From contig OZ242042.1 of NCBI GenBank assembly GCA_965204905.1, forward strand, positions 744,001-808,000: a DNA stretch of 64,000 nucleotides, read 5' to 3'. The notes beneath the pieces are model-generated. The model saw only the letters and a program-made list of their open reading frames with translations, did no database searches and had not been told where the DNA came from. Below are positions 15,452 to 23,829 of this stretch, piece after piece (the first letter of the stretch is position 1; the number at the start of each line of letters is the position of its first letter). The position numbers were made by a program, and so were the translations under genes. This DNA is from Bin87 sp965204905 (lineage in GTDB: Bacteria > Chloroflexota > Dehalococcoidia > Lucifugimonadales > UBA3495).

Positions 15452-16174
15452 ATGGAAACGCGGCAGGATGAATTTGCAGTCAGCGGAACGCCGACGCTGA
15501 TCGTTGAGAATATCAACGGCGACGTGGAGGTGACGGGTTCCGCCGAATCGGGAAAAGTCCTGGTTACGTCAAAATTGCGCCGTCCCGAACGCCTGGAGTA
15601 TATGGCGACGCAAGAGGGAAATACGGTGCAGGTCACGGTCGAAAAGCGCCGGGCCGGGGAAAGTTGGTGGAGTCGGTTATGGGGACGAACCGGGGCGTCG
15701 GATATCATGGTGGCTGTACCCCGAACGGCGAACGTGGACATCCGTAGTTCCAACGGAGACATCGCAGCGCACCGGGTGGCCGGCGAGATTACCCTGCGGA
15801 CTTCCAACGGCGATGTTGAGGCCGGCGATGGCGACGGCGCTTACGACCTGCACAGTTCCAACGGAGACATTGTCGTCGCGGCGGGACAGGGCGAGTTCAA
15901 TTTGCACACCTCCAACGGAGACATCCGGTTCACCGGAGATCCAGGGAAGGGAACAGAGAACCGATTGCGGACTTCCAACGGCAACATCGAAGCAAATCTG
16001 GCGGGGGAGACGCCAAGCGTCCGGGTGGATGCCCGAACCAGCAACGGAAAAATCGAAATTGCCCGTGATGCCACACAAAACTCTTTGGGTCGAAACCAAC
16101 TGGAAGCCATCATAGGCGACGGCGACGCCAGTCTGGCTTTGAGCACTTCCAACGGCTCAATCACCGTTGAATAG
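15452..16174 (+). CDS. DUF4097 family beta-helix repeat protein
   Basis: About 240 aa. Repeats of the form (R/H)(S/T)SNGDI recur about every 20 residues: RSSNGDI, RTSNGDV, HSSNGDI, HTSNGDI, RTSNGNI, RTSNGKI, STSNGSI. This is the DUF4097 putative-adhesin beta-helix pattern. There is no signal peptide, so location is uncertain. The ATG at 15452 starts 1 nt after the stop of the lipoprotein gene; an in-frame GTG at 15434 is the alternative. The pair is likely a functional unit at the cell surface or membrane. Confidence 0.85.
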   Translation: METRQDEFAVSGTPTLIVENINGDVEVTGSAESGKVLVTSKLRRPERLEYMATQEGNTVQVTVEKRRAGESWWSRLWGRTGASDIMVAVPRTANVDIRSSNGDIAAHRVAGEITLRTSNGDVEAGDGDGAYDLHSSNGDIVVAAGQGEFNLHTSNGDIRFTGDPGKGTENRLRTSNGNIEANLAGETPSVRVDARTSNGKIEIARDATQNSLGRNQLEAIIGDGDASLALSTSNGSITVE

Positions 16175-16185
16175 ATAGCAACCGT

Positions 16186-16840
16186 TCAGGCGCGGCGGAG
16201 TTGCTGGCCCCGGCGGTAGGTTGCCACGCGCCAGAGCCACTCCGCCGGGCCAAAGCGGAAACGATTGAGCCAAGCCTGGGACCACCATAGCTGCAAAGCC
16301 CACACGCCGAGGCAGAACAGCAGAATGCCGCTGCGGTTCACGGCGACATCGGCCAGCAGTATGGTGAGTATCAGGACGCCCAGGACGGTTTGGGACAGAT
16401 AGTTGGTCAGGGCCATCCGGCCGGCGGCCATCAAGCGACGTTTCAGCCAGTTGCTCGCGCGTTGATCCCACAGGATGATGAGGCTCATATAACCCAGGGC
16501 GGCGGGTACAGTACCCAGCGTATTTGGTACCTGTCCCACGAATGCTACCTCGCGGGAATAGTCGCCCAGGGCGGTTACGATCACGCCGGCGATAGCCAGC
16601 GGCAAACCGATGCTCAAGCCGATGGCGGCGATTGTTTTGTAGGTCTTGACCGGCATAACGCCACTCATAAATCCGATTCGGTAGAGGCCGGCGCCCATAG
16701 GGGGCGAATCCGTGCTTGAACGAGACGGCGTTCATCAGCAGGATGCCCAGCACGGCGACGCCGCGGATCAGGTCCAGGCTGGTGATACGATCGGTTCCAG
16801 GTACCGGGCCGGGAGTGGGTGTACCGTAGTCAGGATTCAT
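16186..16840 (-). pseudogene. DUF418 membrane protein remnant
   Basis: The N-terminal part (from the ATG at 16840) has TDRITSLDLIRGVAVLGILLMNAVSF, the start of DUF418 proteins. The C-terminal part, in another frame (16186-16698), has the DUF418 end: MALTNYLSQTVLGVLIL, GVWALQLWWSQAWLNRFRFGPAEWLWR. A normal gene has some 380 residues; here roughly 170-200 residues of the middle are gone and the frame is shifted at about 16700. It is a decayed gene. Nothing nearby has obviously replaced it. Confidence 0.85.
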
Positions 16841-16894
16841 TGGTTGCCTGCAACGGGCTCAGAGATGGATGCCGCGTATGCTAAAATAGTAATT

Positions 16895-16966
16895 GCCCCC
16901 GTAGCTCAGTGGATAGAGTGCTGGCCTCCGGAGCCAGAGACCGGAGTTCGAGTCTCCGCGGGGGTA
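16895..16966 (+). tRNA. tRNA-Arg (CCG)
   Basis: Acceptor stem GCCCCCG/CGGGGGT (closed by a G-U pair), D-arm with AGCTCAGTGGATAGAG, anticodon stem CTGGC/GCCAG with loop CTCCGGA (anticodon CCG), and T-arm CGGAG-TTCGAGT-CTCCG. CCA is not encoded. A TAAAAT -10 lies about 10 nt upstream (16882). Confidence 0.95.
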
Positions 16967-17022
16967 CTTGCAACGTTGCCCCGGTCATGTATGGCCTCGG
17001 CCGTGTACTCCGGGCGTTACTT

Positions 17023-17097
17023 CGGGGTGTGGCCTAGCGGCAAGGCGCCTGCTTTGGGAGCAGGAGATCGGCAGTTCGAATCTGCCCACCCCGACCA
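17023..17097 (+). tRNA. tRNA-Pro (TGG)
   Basis: Acceptor CGGGGTG/CACCCCG, anticodon stem CCTGC/GCAGG with loop TTTGGGA (anticodon TGG), T-arm GGCAG-TTCGAAT-CTGCC. CCA is encoded (17095-17097), unlike the Arg tRNA 56 nt upstream. Both are probably on one transcript. Confidence 0.95.
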
Positions 17098-17189
17098 AAT
17101 TTCGCACATAGTCTGTGTGCCATCAATGTGGAATCCGCTATCATCAGTCTATTAAGCAACCGTATGCCGGCAAAACTGGAGGTGGCGAG

Positions 17190-17627
17190 ATGGCCAGGAA
17201 TCTCAAAGTGGGGAGTGACGGCAAAGTATATTTGGGCGGTGGCTTCTTGAGCGCGGGGGAGCGAGTGGGTCGGGTGGACCCAACCGGCAACGTCTATGAG
17301 GGCGGCGGTGGCCTCTTCCGCTCCGAAGACATGGTAGGCTGGGTGGACTCGGCCGGCGACATCCATCGAGAGGGCGGTTTCTTGCGCTCGGACAAAAAAG
17401 TGGGACGAGTGGACGCTGACGGCAATGTTTACCGGATTAGGGGCTTCTTGAACTCGGAAAAGAAGGTAGGTCGGGTGAATCCCGACGGCTCCATTATAAA
17501 GAACGGACAGGGTTTGCTGGGTTTCCTCGGCAACCAGAGAGTAGGCAAAGTTGAAGGCGCTGACCCGGAATGGAGAGGCGCAGCCGCTTTGCTACTGCTG
17601 TACTCTGACGACGATACCGACGATTAG
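17190..17627 (+). CDS. Tandem-repeat hypothetical protein
   Basis: 145 aa. About four and a half copies of a ~22-residue unit of the form VGRVDxxGNVYxxGGFLxSEKK, each with a V-G-R/W-V-D/N turn followed by a G-x-I/V/Y strand. No signal peptide is seen; the end is LLLLYSDDDTDD. A GGAGG 7 nt before the ATG at 17190 supports the start. Repeats of this form are found in short beta-rich proteins of cyanobacteria and other soil bacteria; no function is known. It follows two tRNAs. Confidence 0.75.
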   Translation: MARNLKVGSDGKVYLGGGFLSAGERVGRVDPTGNVYEGGGGLFRSEDMVGWVDSAGDIHREGGFLRSDKKVGRVDADGNVYRIRGFLNSEKKVGRVNPDGSIIKNGQGLLGFLGNQRVGKVEGADPEWRGAAALLLLYSDDDTDD

Positions 17628-17677
17628 AGCTTTGTTGACACCGGCATGGTAGCCGCTTGCCGATTTGCCGGCAGGCT

Positions 17678-18343
17678 TCACACCGGCCAGTCCTCCAGCG
17701 TCCAGCCCATTTCCCAGAAAGCTTGCTCGTAGCGCGTGCAGGTGATGTACGCTTCCTTCATCGCTGCGATTTCCGCCGACCCAGCCGTGGACGCGACCCG
17801 GTCGCAGATGGCTCGACATTCCTCCGCCACCGCCTGCTGCTCCGACGCCGCGTACATCTGGATCCACTGGGCGTAACCGTCGTGGTCGGGCAGGCCCTGG
17901 TCGGCCAGCCTCTCCCCAACATTCCAGTATCCCCAGATGCAGGGCAGCAGTGCCGCTACCAGTTCGCCAAAGCTGCCCTGGTGGGCGACTCGCAGCAGGT
18001 AGCTGGTGTAGGAGTAGCACGTGGGCGCGTGCACCGTGGCGTCCAATTCCGCCTCGGTGATGCCGAACTGCGCGCAGTAAGAACGATGCAGTTCCATCTC
18101 GGTGTTCAGGATGTAATCGACGGAACGGGCGAACCAGCTCATCGTTTCCAGATCGGGCGCTTTCGCCGCCGCCAGCGCCAGGCAGCGGGCGAAGTCCACC
18201 AGGTACACGTAATCCTGGGTTATGAAATGCTTGAAACGATCCAACGGCAGCGTGCCGTCGCCGATGCCCTGCACGAAGGGATGAAACGCCATCGCCTCCC
18301 GCTGGGCTTCGGATTCACGTTCGATCTCATCGCAGAATGACAT
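17678..18343 (-). CDS. tenA: TenA family thiaminase / aminopyrimidine aminohydrolase
   Basis: 221 aa, all-helical TenA fold. It hydrolyses 4-amino-5-aminomethyl-2-methylpyrimidine in thiamine salvage, or thiamine itself. HPFVQGIGDGTLPLDRFKHF and ITQDYVYLVDFAR are N-terminal motifs, and ALLPCIWGYWNVG carries the likely catalytic Cys. ATEQQAVAEE-type residues and YEQAFWEMGW at the end carry the second Glu. The start at 18343 has GAGGTG 5 nt upstream; an in-frame ATG at 18361 is the alternative. No thiamine genes are adjacent. Confidence 0.92.
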   Translation of the reverse strand: MSFCDEIERESEAQREAMAFHPFVQGIGDGTLPLDRFKHFITQDYVYLVDFARCLALAAAKAPDLETMSWFARSVDYILNTEMELHRSYCAQFGITEAELDATVHAPTCYSYTSYLLRVAHQGSFGELVAALLPCIWGYWNVGERLADQGLPDHDGYAQWIQMYAASEQQAVAEECRAICDRVASTAGSAEIAAMKEAYITCTRYEQAFWEMGWTLEDWPV

Positions 18344-18410
18344 TCGCGCACCTCGTGGCATTAGTGGATTGCGCCGTGATTCTACACTACGGCGTATGCG
18401 TGGCGGCGGG

Positions 18411-18803
18411 CTAGTCGTGGTCGTCCGGCGGCGTGTAACCGGGAATCCATTGAGACTGCATGACTATCTGAACCAACCTGCCGCGGGTTTTACGGCCTGT
18501 TATATCGCAATGTCCGGGTCCGCCGCTTTCCGGCGTGCGGATAATGCCAAGACCGTTCTCGCGCAGGACTGCCACTCTGACTACTGCCAGGTATTCTTCG
18601 GCGCCGTCCGCGGCTACTTCCGCCGGAGTTGTCTCCGACATCAAGTACACGGAAGTTAGGCCATCGCGGCCACTTTGCAGAAACGCTTGGGATGAGGGCC
18701 GCCGTCTCCCTATTTCCGGGTCGAAAATTTGATCCCGACGGGACACACGCCTGACCACTACCTCGTCATCACTGATGCCAGGATCATCCTGGGGGTCAGT
18801 CAT
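18411..18803 (-). CDS. Conserved hypothetical protein
   Basis: 130 aa. 'EVVVRRVSRRDQIFDPEIGRRRPSSQAFLQSG' followed by a region with LTSVYLMSETTPAEV and a C-terminal 'GHCDITGRKTRGRLVQIVMQSQWI' resembles a small bacterial family that begins with a charged head, a central S-S-x-A-F stretch and a final A-W/Q-W segment. Function unknown. The start overlaps the end of the 18796 gene by 8 bp, so the two are translationally coupled. Confidence 0.65.
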   Translation of the reverse strand: MTDPQDDPGISDDEVVVRRVSRRDQIFDPEIGRRRPSSQAFLQSGRDGLTSVYLMSETTPAEVAADGAEEYLAVVRVAVLRENGLGIIRTPESGGPGHCDITGRKTRGRLVQIVMQSQWIPGYTPPDDHD

Positions 18804-19305
18804 CGGATTCCGCCGGCTGCTCTGTATCGGCCAACAGTTGATGCGCCTGTCTGATTAGTATGGGGAGATTATCCGAGGTCAACGGGCCTTCGTATTCTTC
18901 AATATCGCTCAGGAAATAATACTCCAGCGAAGCGTCAGGGGCTGCCTCGATCTCAAGGTAAATGCCATGCAGATGCCATTCCGCATGTACTCCGCCCTGC
19001 CAAGTCGGTACTATGGCAGGAGCCGGGCTCGCGCCGTCGAGGATTTCTGCCAGTATTGCCAAAAGATGCGCGGCGGCGTTCGGCTGTGTGCGTACCGCCC
19101 CCTCTTTCCAATTATCTTCATCCCACGGTAGATTGACCATCGCTTGGATGACCGGCTCAAACCATTCCGGTTCTTTCCGCCCTTCGGGCAGAACGGAGTC
19201 AAGCCGATTCATAAATACGATATGCTTGAAAACGCTGATCATGCCGGCTGGCATGGCAGCCGGCTCATTTATTGCGCCGCGATTTGGAACGCCAACGGTT
19301 GTCAT
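18796..19305 (-). CDS. Conserved hypothetical protein, overlaps the 18411 gene
   Basis: About 169 aa from the ATG at 19305, which has AGGGGG upstream. There is an acidic C-terminus and a VHAEWHLHGIYLEIEA-like beta segment with 'YYFLSDIEEYEGPL'. Recognised only as the partner of the following gene. The overlapping pair suggests a two-protein unit such as a toxin with its immunity factor, but there is no motif to support that. Confidence 0.65.
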   Translation of the reverse strand: MTTVGVPNRGAINEPAAMPAGMISVFKHIVFMNRLDSVLPEGRKEPEWFEPVIQAMVNLPWDEDNWKEGAVRTQPNAAAHLLAILAEILDGASPAPAIVPTWQGGVHAEWHLHGIYLEIEAAPDASLEYYFLSDIEEYEGPLTSDNLPILIRQAHQLLADTEQPAESDD

Positions 19306-19358
19306 CGGATTTCCCCCTGCCCGGCTCGCTGAGTTGCCTGTCGGTAATGTACCACGCG

Positions 19359-19862
19359 CTACCCCTGGGCTGCCGCCAATTCTGGAAAATCGCTTAACGG
19401 CAAAACCTCGCCGGCGCTTTCCCACCGGTCCACCAGTGCCCGGATCGAGTCCGGCACCGGGCGCGTGCCGCCGGTGTCCGCGTAGAACCCGACGTACACT
19501 GACTCAATCGTAGTTAGTGGTTCTTGGTTTGCATCATAGCCTTCAGGGAAAATGGCAACCTCCAGCGTAAGACTGGTGTTGCCGATTCTAGCGACCCGCG
19601 CCCGCAGGTCCAGCATCTCGTCAACTCGCACCGGAGCCTTGTACTCGATGGTCACCTTCACCACCGCGCTGTCGAAATACCCGTTGGCGGCGATGCGGTA
19701 GATGCTGAACCCCAGGTTGCGGAAATACTCGGCCTGCGCCACCTCCAACCAGCCCAGGTAGCTGCCGTTGAACGCGATGCCCTGCGCGTCGCACTCCTGC
19801 CAGCGCACGCGCACCAGCGTACTAAAACGGTAATCGCCCCGTCGCGTTCCAGCGTCAGACAT
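19359..19862 (-). CDS. Acyl-CoA thioesterase, YbgC/4-hydroxybenzoyl-CoA thioesterase type
   Basis: 167 aa, hotdog fold. VRWQECDAQGIAFNGSYLGWLEVAQAEYF carries the catalytic Asp of the D-x-x-G motif and the hydrophobic helix. VVKVTIEYKAPVRVDE is typical of the third strand. It hydrolyses acyl-CoA, probably a small or aromatic acyl. The ATG at 19862 (or 19871) lies inside the 3' end of trmD, so its translation is coupled to trmD. Confidence 0.88.
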   Translation of the reverse strand: MSDAGTRRGDYRFSTLVRVRWQECDAQGIAFNGSYLGWLEVAQAEYFRNLGFSIYRIAANGYFDSAVVKVTIEYKAPVRVDEMLDLRARVARIGNTSLTLEVAIFPEGYDANQEPLTTIESVYVGFYADTGGTRPVPDSIRALVDRWESAGEVLPLSDFPELAAAQG

Positions 19863-20610
19863 CGCCACCATCCCACCCCAGCGATGCCAGGTATGCTCGA
19901 TCCGAGTTCGTCAGCGGTGCCGATTCCAGCAGGTCCGGCCGGAGTCTCAACGTGCGTTCGAGCGACTGATGGCGTCGCCACCGCTCGATTTCGGCGTGGT
20001 TGCCGGACCGCAATATCTCGGGGGCAGCCATCCCTCGGAACTCGGCCGGCCGGGTGTACAGGGGATGCTGTAGCAGGCCAGACGTGATGCTGTCCTCTCG
20101 CACGTTTTCCTCGGAGCCCACTACTTCGGGTACGAACCGCGATACCGCGTCGATTATCACCATGGCCGGCAACTCGCCGCCGGTGAGCACGTAATCGCCG
20201 ATTGACACCTCGTGCGTAATCAACCCCTGGCGTATGCGTTCATCGACTCCGGCGTAATGTCCGCAGATGATTACCATGCCGGGCGCGGCGGCGAACTCAT
20301 CCACCAACTGTTGATTCAAGACTTGCCCCTGGGGTGAGGTCAACGCGATAGGCGTCCGCTCCCGTTGGTCGGCAGAAACGTCCGCCAGGATGGCGTCAAC
20401 GGCGGCGAACACCGGGTCCGGTTTCAGCACCATGCCGGGGCCACCGCCAAACTGGTAGTCGTCGGCGGTACCGTGCCGGTCGCTGGTGAATTGTCGGATG
20501 TCAGTCGCCCCCACCGAGATCAGCCCGCGCTCCACCGCGCGCCCGATAATGCTGTATTCCGTCAGGATGCGGAACGCATCGGGGAAGAGTGTGAGAACGT
20601 GGAAACGCAT
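19855..20610 (-). CDS. trmD: tRNA (guanine37-N1)-methyltransferase TrmD
   Basis: 251 aa, SPOUT methyltransferase that methylates G37 of tRNAs to keep the frame. FHVLTLFPDAF, FGGGPGMVLKPDPVFAA, GHYAGVDERI (the AdoMet knot) and YVLTGGELPAMVIIDAVSRF are complete. In many bacteria it lies with rpsP, rimM and rplS; here it stands alone with a thioesterase gene, so that operon is split. Confidence 0.97.
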   Translation of the reverse strand: MRFHVLTLFPDAFRILTEYSIIGRAVERGLISVGATDIRQFTSDRHGTADDYQFGGGPGMVLKPDPVFAAVDAILADVSADQRERTPIALTSPQGQVLNQQLVDEFAAAPGMVIICGHYAGVDERIRQGLITHEVSIGDYVLTGGELPAMVIIDAVSRFVPEVVGSEENVREDSITSGLLQHPLYTRPAEFRGMAAPEILRSGNHAEIERWRRHQSLERTLRLRPDLLESAPLTNSDRAYLASLGWDGGDV

Positions 20611-20635
20611 TAGCTAACCCAGTCTGGGTAAATGA

Positions 20636-21085
20636 TTATGCGCCCTCTCCCGGGTAGTTTGCCCGGGCGTTTTCCAGTCTGGTCCGTAAAGCTGCCGGCG
20701 TGATGATGGGGATGGAAAATTCCGGCCCCAGGGCCAGCAAATCATCGTCGCCGGTAACTAGTGCGTCGGCCTGTCCGAAAAGCGCCAGCTCCAGAAAGGA
20801 TCGATCATTAGGGTCGCGGCATTCCGGTGTTTCCATAATCTCGGATATGGTGATCATCTCGCACCAGAGTAGGTAGGCGCGCATTACTGCGTTGCGACGT
20901 CTGCGGTTGAGGCGAAATTTTTGGTAGCGCAACACCCGCTCCAGTTCCGACCTGGTAGCGACGCTGACTAGCGGCGCCATCTCAAAATTTTGCAATGCCG
21001 GGTATAGCCAGGCGAAGGACAAGGAGTTGAAAACGAACGCGGATACCACCACGTTGGTGTCAAGCACTGCGCGCAACGGTGCCAT
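20636..21085 (-). CDS. PIN-domain toxin
   Basis: 149 aa. The four PIN acidic positions are visible: VLDTNVVVSAFV near the N-terminus, RSELERVL, CRDPNDRSFLELAL and ALVTGDDDLLALG. It belongs to the family of putative toxin-antitoxin PIN ribonucleases of COG1569 type. It starts immediately after the antitoxin stop (TAG then ATG). It likely cleaves RNA with Mg2+ when freed from its partner. Confidence 0.9.
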   Translation of the reverse strand: MAPLRAVLDTNVVVSAFVFNSLSFAWLYPALQNFEMAPLVSVATRSELERVLRYQKFRLNRRRRNAVMRAYLLWCEMITISEIMETPECRDPNDRSFLELALFGQADALVTGDDDLLALGPEFSIPIITPAALRTRLENARANYPGEGA

Positions 21086-21358
21086 CTAACTATTCCTTGC
21101 CCAGGCAATGGCGTCGGCGATGTCATCCTCAGTAAGACCAAGGCTGGCGATGTGCTCCCACACTTCTTCGATAGGAGTGTCTTGCGCCGGCGTCAGTACA
21201 ATCTTGCCGTTAGCGATGGTCACGTCGAAGTACCGGGTTTCCGGAAAGCAGTCTAGGGCTTCTTGGCTAATTACCAGCCGGTTCGGTCCGGCCGGTACGG
21301 CTTGCATAGTAGGTTCGGGATCCGTTTCCGTTGGGTTTGGCGGTGGGGTGGCAACCAT
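21086..21358 (-). CDS. Antitoxin of the PIN toxin
   Basis: 90 aa. A DNA-binding N-terminal domain, 'NRLVISQEALDCFPETRYFDVTIANGKIVLTPA', of AbrB/SpoVT-like or Phd-like beta character, is followed by a helical tail IEEVWEHIASLGLTEDDIADAIAWARN. The tail probably wraps the toxin. First gene of the pair. A long Pro/Thr-rich head of about 25 residues precedes the domain, and the first ATG may not be the true start. Confidence 0.8.
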   Translation of the reverse strand: MVATPPPNPTETDPEPTMQAVPAGPNRLVISQEALDCFPETRYFDVTIANGKIVLTPAQDTPIEEVWEHIASLGLTEDDIADAIAWARNS

Positions 21359-21390
21359 GGGGTTCTGCTCCTTTGGACTGGCCGATCCCT

Positions 21391-21424
21391 AGGGGCGAAT
21401 CCGCTTCAGACGGATTCGTCCCTA
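21391..21424. repeat. Dispersed inverted repeat, GTAGGGGCG arms (copy 3)
   Basis: AGGGGCGAATCCG (left), loop CTTCAGA, CGGATTCGTCCCT (right): 13-nt arms with one mismatch. Longer loop than the other copies. It lies between the antitoxin and the amidohydrolase. Confidence 0.75.
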
Positions 21425-21436
21425 CACGCTGTGCCG

Positions 21437-22690
21437 CTACGCCGGCTGCAACTCGCGCACCGGCAGCCGATTCTTGTACGCTTCGCCGCCCTTCATTATC
21501 AGTGACAGCCGTTCCCGGTCGCGCAGGATGGATATGTTGCGCAGCGGATCGCCGTCCACCACGAGGATGTCGGCCAGCTTGCCCGCGGTGATGGTGCCAA
21601 CGTCCTTGCCGAGGCCGCAACATTCCGCCGCGTAGCCGGTGGCGGACTGAATCGCCAAAGACGTGCTCATGCCTTTCTCGACCATCAGCTCCAGCTCGCG
21701 GGCGTTGTCGCCGTGGACGAAGCCGCCGGCGTCGGTGCCGGCCACGATGCGCACGCCTTCCTTGATCGCCAGTTCCACGCTTTGGATATGAATGTCCATC
21801 AACGCCTGGGCGCGTACCCTGATGTGCGGCGCGCTCACCGTGCTGTGGAAGTCGTACACCTCGAACGTGGGCGTGAAGAACGTGCCCTGGTCAGCCATCA
21901 TTTTGAGCATATCGGGGTCGGTAGCCAGGTAGCAGCCGTGCTCGATGGAACCCGCGCCGGCCTTGATGGCGATGGGCAGTCCCGTCCCGCCGACTGCGTG
22001 ACATAGGGTGCTGCGACCCAAGGCCGCCGCTTCGTCCACCAGCGCTTTGGCTTCATCCAGCGCGTAGGCCTGGTCCAGCGGGCCGTTGCCCGGGCGTCCG
22101 GACGCTCCGCCGGTAGTGGCGAACTTGATCTGGTCGGCGCCGCAGCGGATCAGCTCCCGCACCTTGGCCCGCACGCCGTCAACACCGTCGGCCACGCCGT
22201 CGGGCGCCAGCGGGTCGTGTCCCAGGATGACCTTGCGGTGTCCGCTGCCGCTCACCTTGTCCTCAATGCCGCCGGTGGGCGACATGATGTTGATTGAGAT
22301 GATGAGGCGCGGACCCTTGATGAGTCCTTCCTCTACGGCCATCTTGAAGCCCGCGTCCAGGCCGCCGGCGTCGCGCACGGTGGTGTAGCCGGCTGCCAGA
22401 GTGTCCTCGATGACCTGCGCGGTCCTGATGGCGAACAGCGACGACGGCTCGTCCATGCCCCAGCGTCCGGTGAGGCCGTAGCCGCCGGAGGCCAGGTGAT
22501 CGTGCACGTCGATCAAGCCAGGCATGATGGTGTGCCCGGCGGCGTCGAGGACTTCCGCTCCTTCGGGGATAGGGACGGACGGACGCGGGCCGACCTCCAC
22601 GATGCGTTCTCCGTCCACCAGCACCGTAACGTCCTCAACCATCGGCGCCCCGGCGCCGTCAATCAGGTTCCCTCCGACAATTGCGAGCAT
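21437..22690 (-). CDS. Amidohydrolase family protein
   Basis: 417 aa. Metal-dependent amidohydrolase of the imidazolonepropionase / prolidase-like group. GLIDVHDHLASGG holds the metal His-x-His; TTVRDAGG, SIEHGCYLA, HAVGGTG and GTDAGGFVHGDNARELEL carry further ligands. It probably hydrolyses a cyclic amide or dipeptide. It starts at the ATG at 22690 with GAGAGG 7 nt upstream, and a TATAAT on the minus strand at 22727-22732. It is divergent from the MogA/MoaB-type gene. Confidence 0.92.
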   Translation of the reverse strand: MLAIVGGNLIDGAGAPMVEDVTVLVDGERIVEVGPRPSVPIPEGAEVLDAAGHTIMPGLIDVHDHLASGGYGLTGRWGMDEPSSLFAIRTAQVIEDTLAAGYTTVRDAGGLDAGFKMAVEEGLIKGPRLIISINIMSPTGGIEDKVSGSGHRKVILGHDPLAPDGVADGVDGVRAKVRELIRCGADQIKFATTGGASGRPGNGPLDQAYALDEAKALVDEAAALGRSTLCHAVGGTGLPIAIKAGAGSIEHGCYLATDPDMLKMMADQGTFFTPTFEVYDFHSTVSAPHIRVRAQALMDIHIQSVELAIKEGVRIVAGTDAGGFVHGDNARELELMVEKGMSTSLAIQSATGYAAECCGLGKDVGTITAGKLADILVVDGDPLRNISILRDRERLSLIMKGGEAYKNRLPVRELQPA

Positions 22691-22726
22691 AATGTACCTC
22701 TCATGGTATCCGATTGATGCTGCGCC

Positions 22727-22732
22727 ATTATA
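22727..22732 (-). promoter_or_regulatory. -10 element for the amidohydrolase
   Basis: Minus-strand TATAAT, 37 nt before the ATG at 22690. The short leader has room for the ribosome site only. Confidence 0.5.
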
Positions 22733-22758
22733 TGCCAATGAGTCTGCGGGCGGTATGG

Positions 22759-22764
22759 TATTAT
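22759..22764 (+). promoter_or_regulatory. -10 element for the molybdopterin gene
   Basis: TATTAT on the plus strand, 36 nt before the ATG at 22801, in the same divergent region as the minus-strand TATAAT. Confidence 0.4.
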
Positions 22765-22800
22765 TGCGAACGCACAACCAACGGTAAATCGAACCCTACT

Positions 22801-23292
22801 ATGCACCGCCTCGCCATTCTCACCATCAGCACTTCCGGCGCTCACGGTCAGCGCGAAGATACGGGCGGCCAGGCCATCCGCGACAAGTTGCCGCCCCCGG
22901 ACTATGAGGAAGTGCGATACGAAGTTGTCGCCGATGACCCTGACGTGATAACCGGCCGCATCTCGGATTGGGCCGATTCGGGGGAGGTTGACCTCATCGT
23001 TACCACCGGCGGCACCGGCATGGGCCGCCACGACGTGACGCCGGAAGCCGCTCGCCGGGCTATGGATCGTGAGGTTCCCGGCATGGCGGAGGCGATGCGG
23101 GCGCAAACCCTGCAATTCACGCCCATGGCCATGCTGAGCCGGTCGGTGGTGGGTATCCGGGGCTACACCCTGATCATCACCCTGCCCGGCAGCCCGCGCG
23201 GGGTTGGAGAGTGCCTCGACGTCGTATTGCCCGTCCTGCCCCACGCCCTAGAACTGTTGCAACGCGAGTCGGTACAGGAGCATCCGCGTTAA
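22801..23292 (+). CDS. MogA/MoaB-type molybdopterin adenylyltransferase
   Basis: 163 aa. Adenylates molybdopterin before MoeA inserts Mo. Signatures are ILTISTSGAHGQREDTGGQ, DLIVTTGGTGMGRHDVTPEA and the C-terminal LIITLPGSPRGVGECLDVVL, in the family order. The start is the ATG at 22801, since the in-frame ATG at 22714 lies in the promoter region. It complements the moeA gene at the left edge of the window. Confidence 0.92.
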   Translation: MHRLAILTISTSGAHGQREDTGGQAIRDKLPPPDYEEVRYEVVADDPDVITGRISDWADSGEVDLIVTTGGTGMGRHDVTPEAARRAMDREVPGMAEAMRAQTLQFTPMAMLSRSVVGIRGYTLIITLPGSPRGVGECLDVVLPVLPHALELLQRESVQEHPR

Positions 23293-23300
23293 TGGAAGAC

Positions 23301-23338
23301 ACCCCCTCACCCCAGCCCTCTCCCCCAGGGAGAGGGAG
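23301..23338. repeat. Dispersed CCCTCACCC...CCCTCTCCC/GGGAGAGGG repeat
   Basis: ACCCCCTCACCCCAGCCC then TCTCCC and GGGAGAGGG. A short inverted repeat with a tail, the same element as at 44564 and 52332; a widespread intergenic repeat type. Between the MogA/MoaB gene and the small gene at 23372. Confidence 0.8.
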
Positions 23339-23371
23339 AATACCAACAGCATATACGGAGACCACTGCAAG

Positions 23372-23725
23372 ATGAGCACCAACGCCAACGAAACCGCTCC
23401 CGTCTATTGGCCCAGGGTCAAGCAACTGCTCGACGACATCATGGAACGCTGGATCGAGCGCCATGGCCGCCAGCCCTACCCCGGCATCCACGAGTATTGG
23501 TGGGAAACGCCGGAGGATCTGGCCAACTCGGTGCTCAACGGCTATCCGTCCATCGAGCCGGGCGTGCCGGGGGCGGATACCCACCTGGTGCGTTCGTTGC
23601 GGTTGGGCTGCGGAACCTTTGGCCGCATGCCCCTGCGTGGTCCTTTCGTATCCCGCTCTGAAGCCGCTGAAATCGCCGCGTGGATTGATGCCGGGATGCC
23701 CAAAGGCCCGGAGGACGCTGAGTAA
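23372..23725 (+). CDS. Small hypothetical protein
   Basis: 117 aa with a basic N-terminal helix (VKQLLDDIMERWIERHGR), a WWETPEDLANSVLNG segment and RSEAAEIAAWIDAGMPKGP at the end, which recalls the final helix of cytochrome-like or 'planctomycete' proteins that end in AWIDxGxP. No haem or metal motif (no CxxCH). Family not recognised. Confidence 0.65.
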   Translation: MSTNANETAPVYWPRVKQLLDDIMERWIERHGRQPYPGIHEYWWETPEDLANSVLNGYPSIEPGVPGADTHLVRSLRLGCGTFGRMPLRGPFVSRSEAAEIAAWIDAGMPKGPEDAE

Positions 23726-23780
23726 GGCCGGCGCGATTCATTCGGAGTCCCGTAGAGGATGGGACGTTCAGGGCAAAAAC

Positions 23781-23809
23781 GTAGGGGCGGGTTTCAAACC
23801 CGCCCCTAC
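23781..23809. repeat. Dispersed palindrome, GTAGGGGCG arms (copy 4)
   Basis: GTAGGGGCG, core GGTTTCAAACC, CGCCCCTAC. Perfect inverted repeat of 14-nt arms around a single C. It lies between the convergent gene ends at 23725 and 23830 and may end both transcripts. Confidence 0.9.
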
Positions 23810-23829
23810 ATGGTTGAGTGTCGCCTGCT

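Noticed and set aside
16186..16840. DUF418 frame break as another TGA recoding
   Set aside because: The break needs a change of frame and a large part of the family sequence is missing, so it is decay and not stop-codon readthrough.
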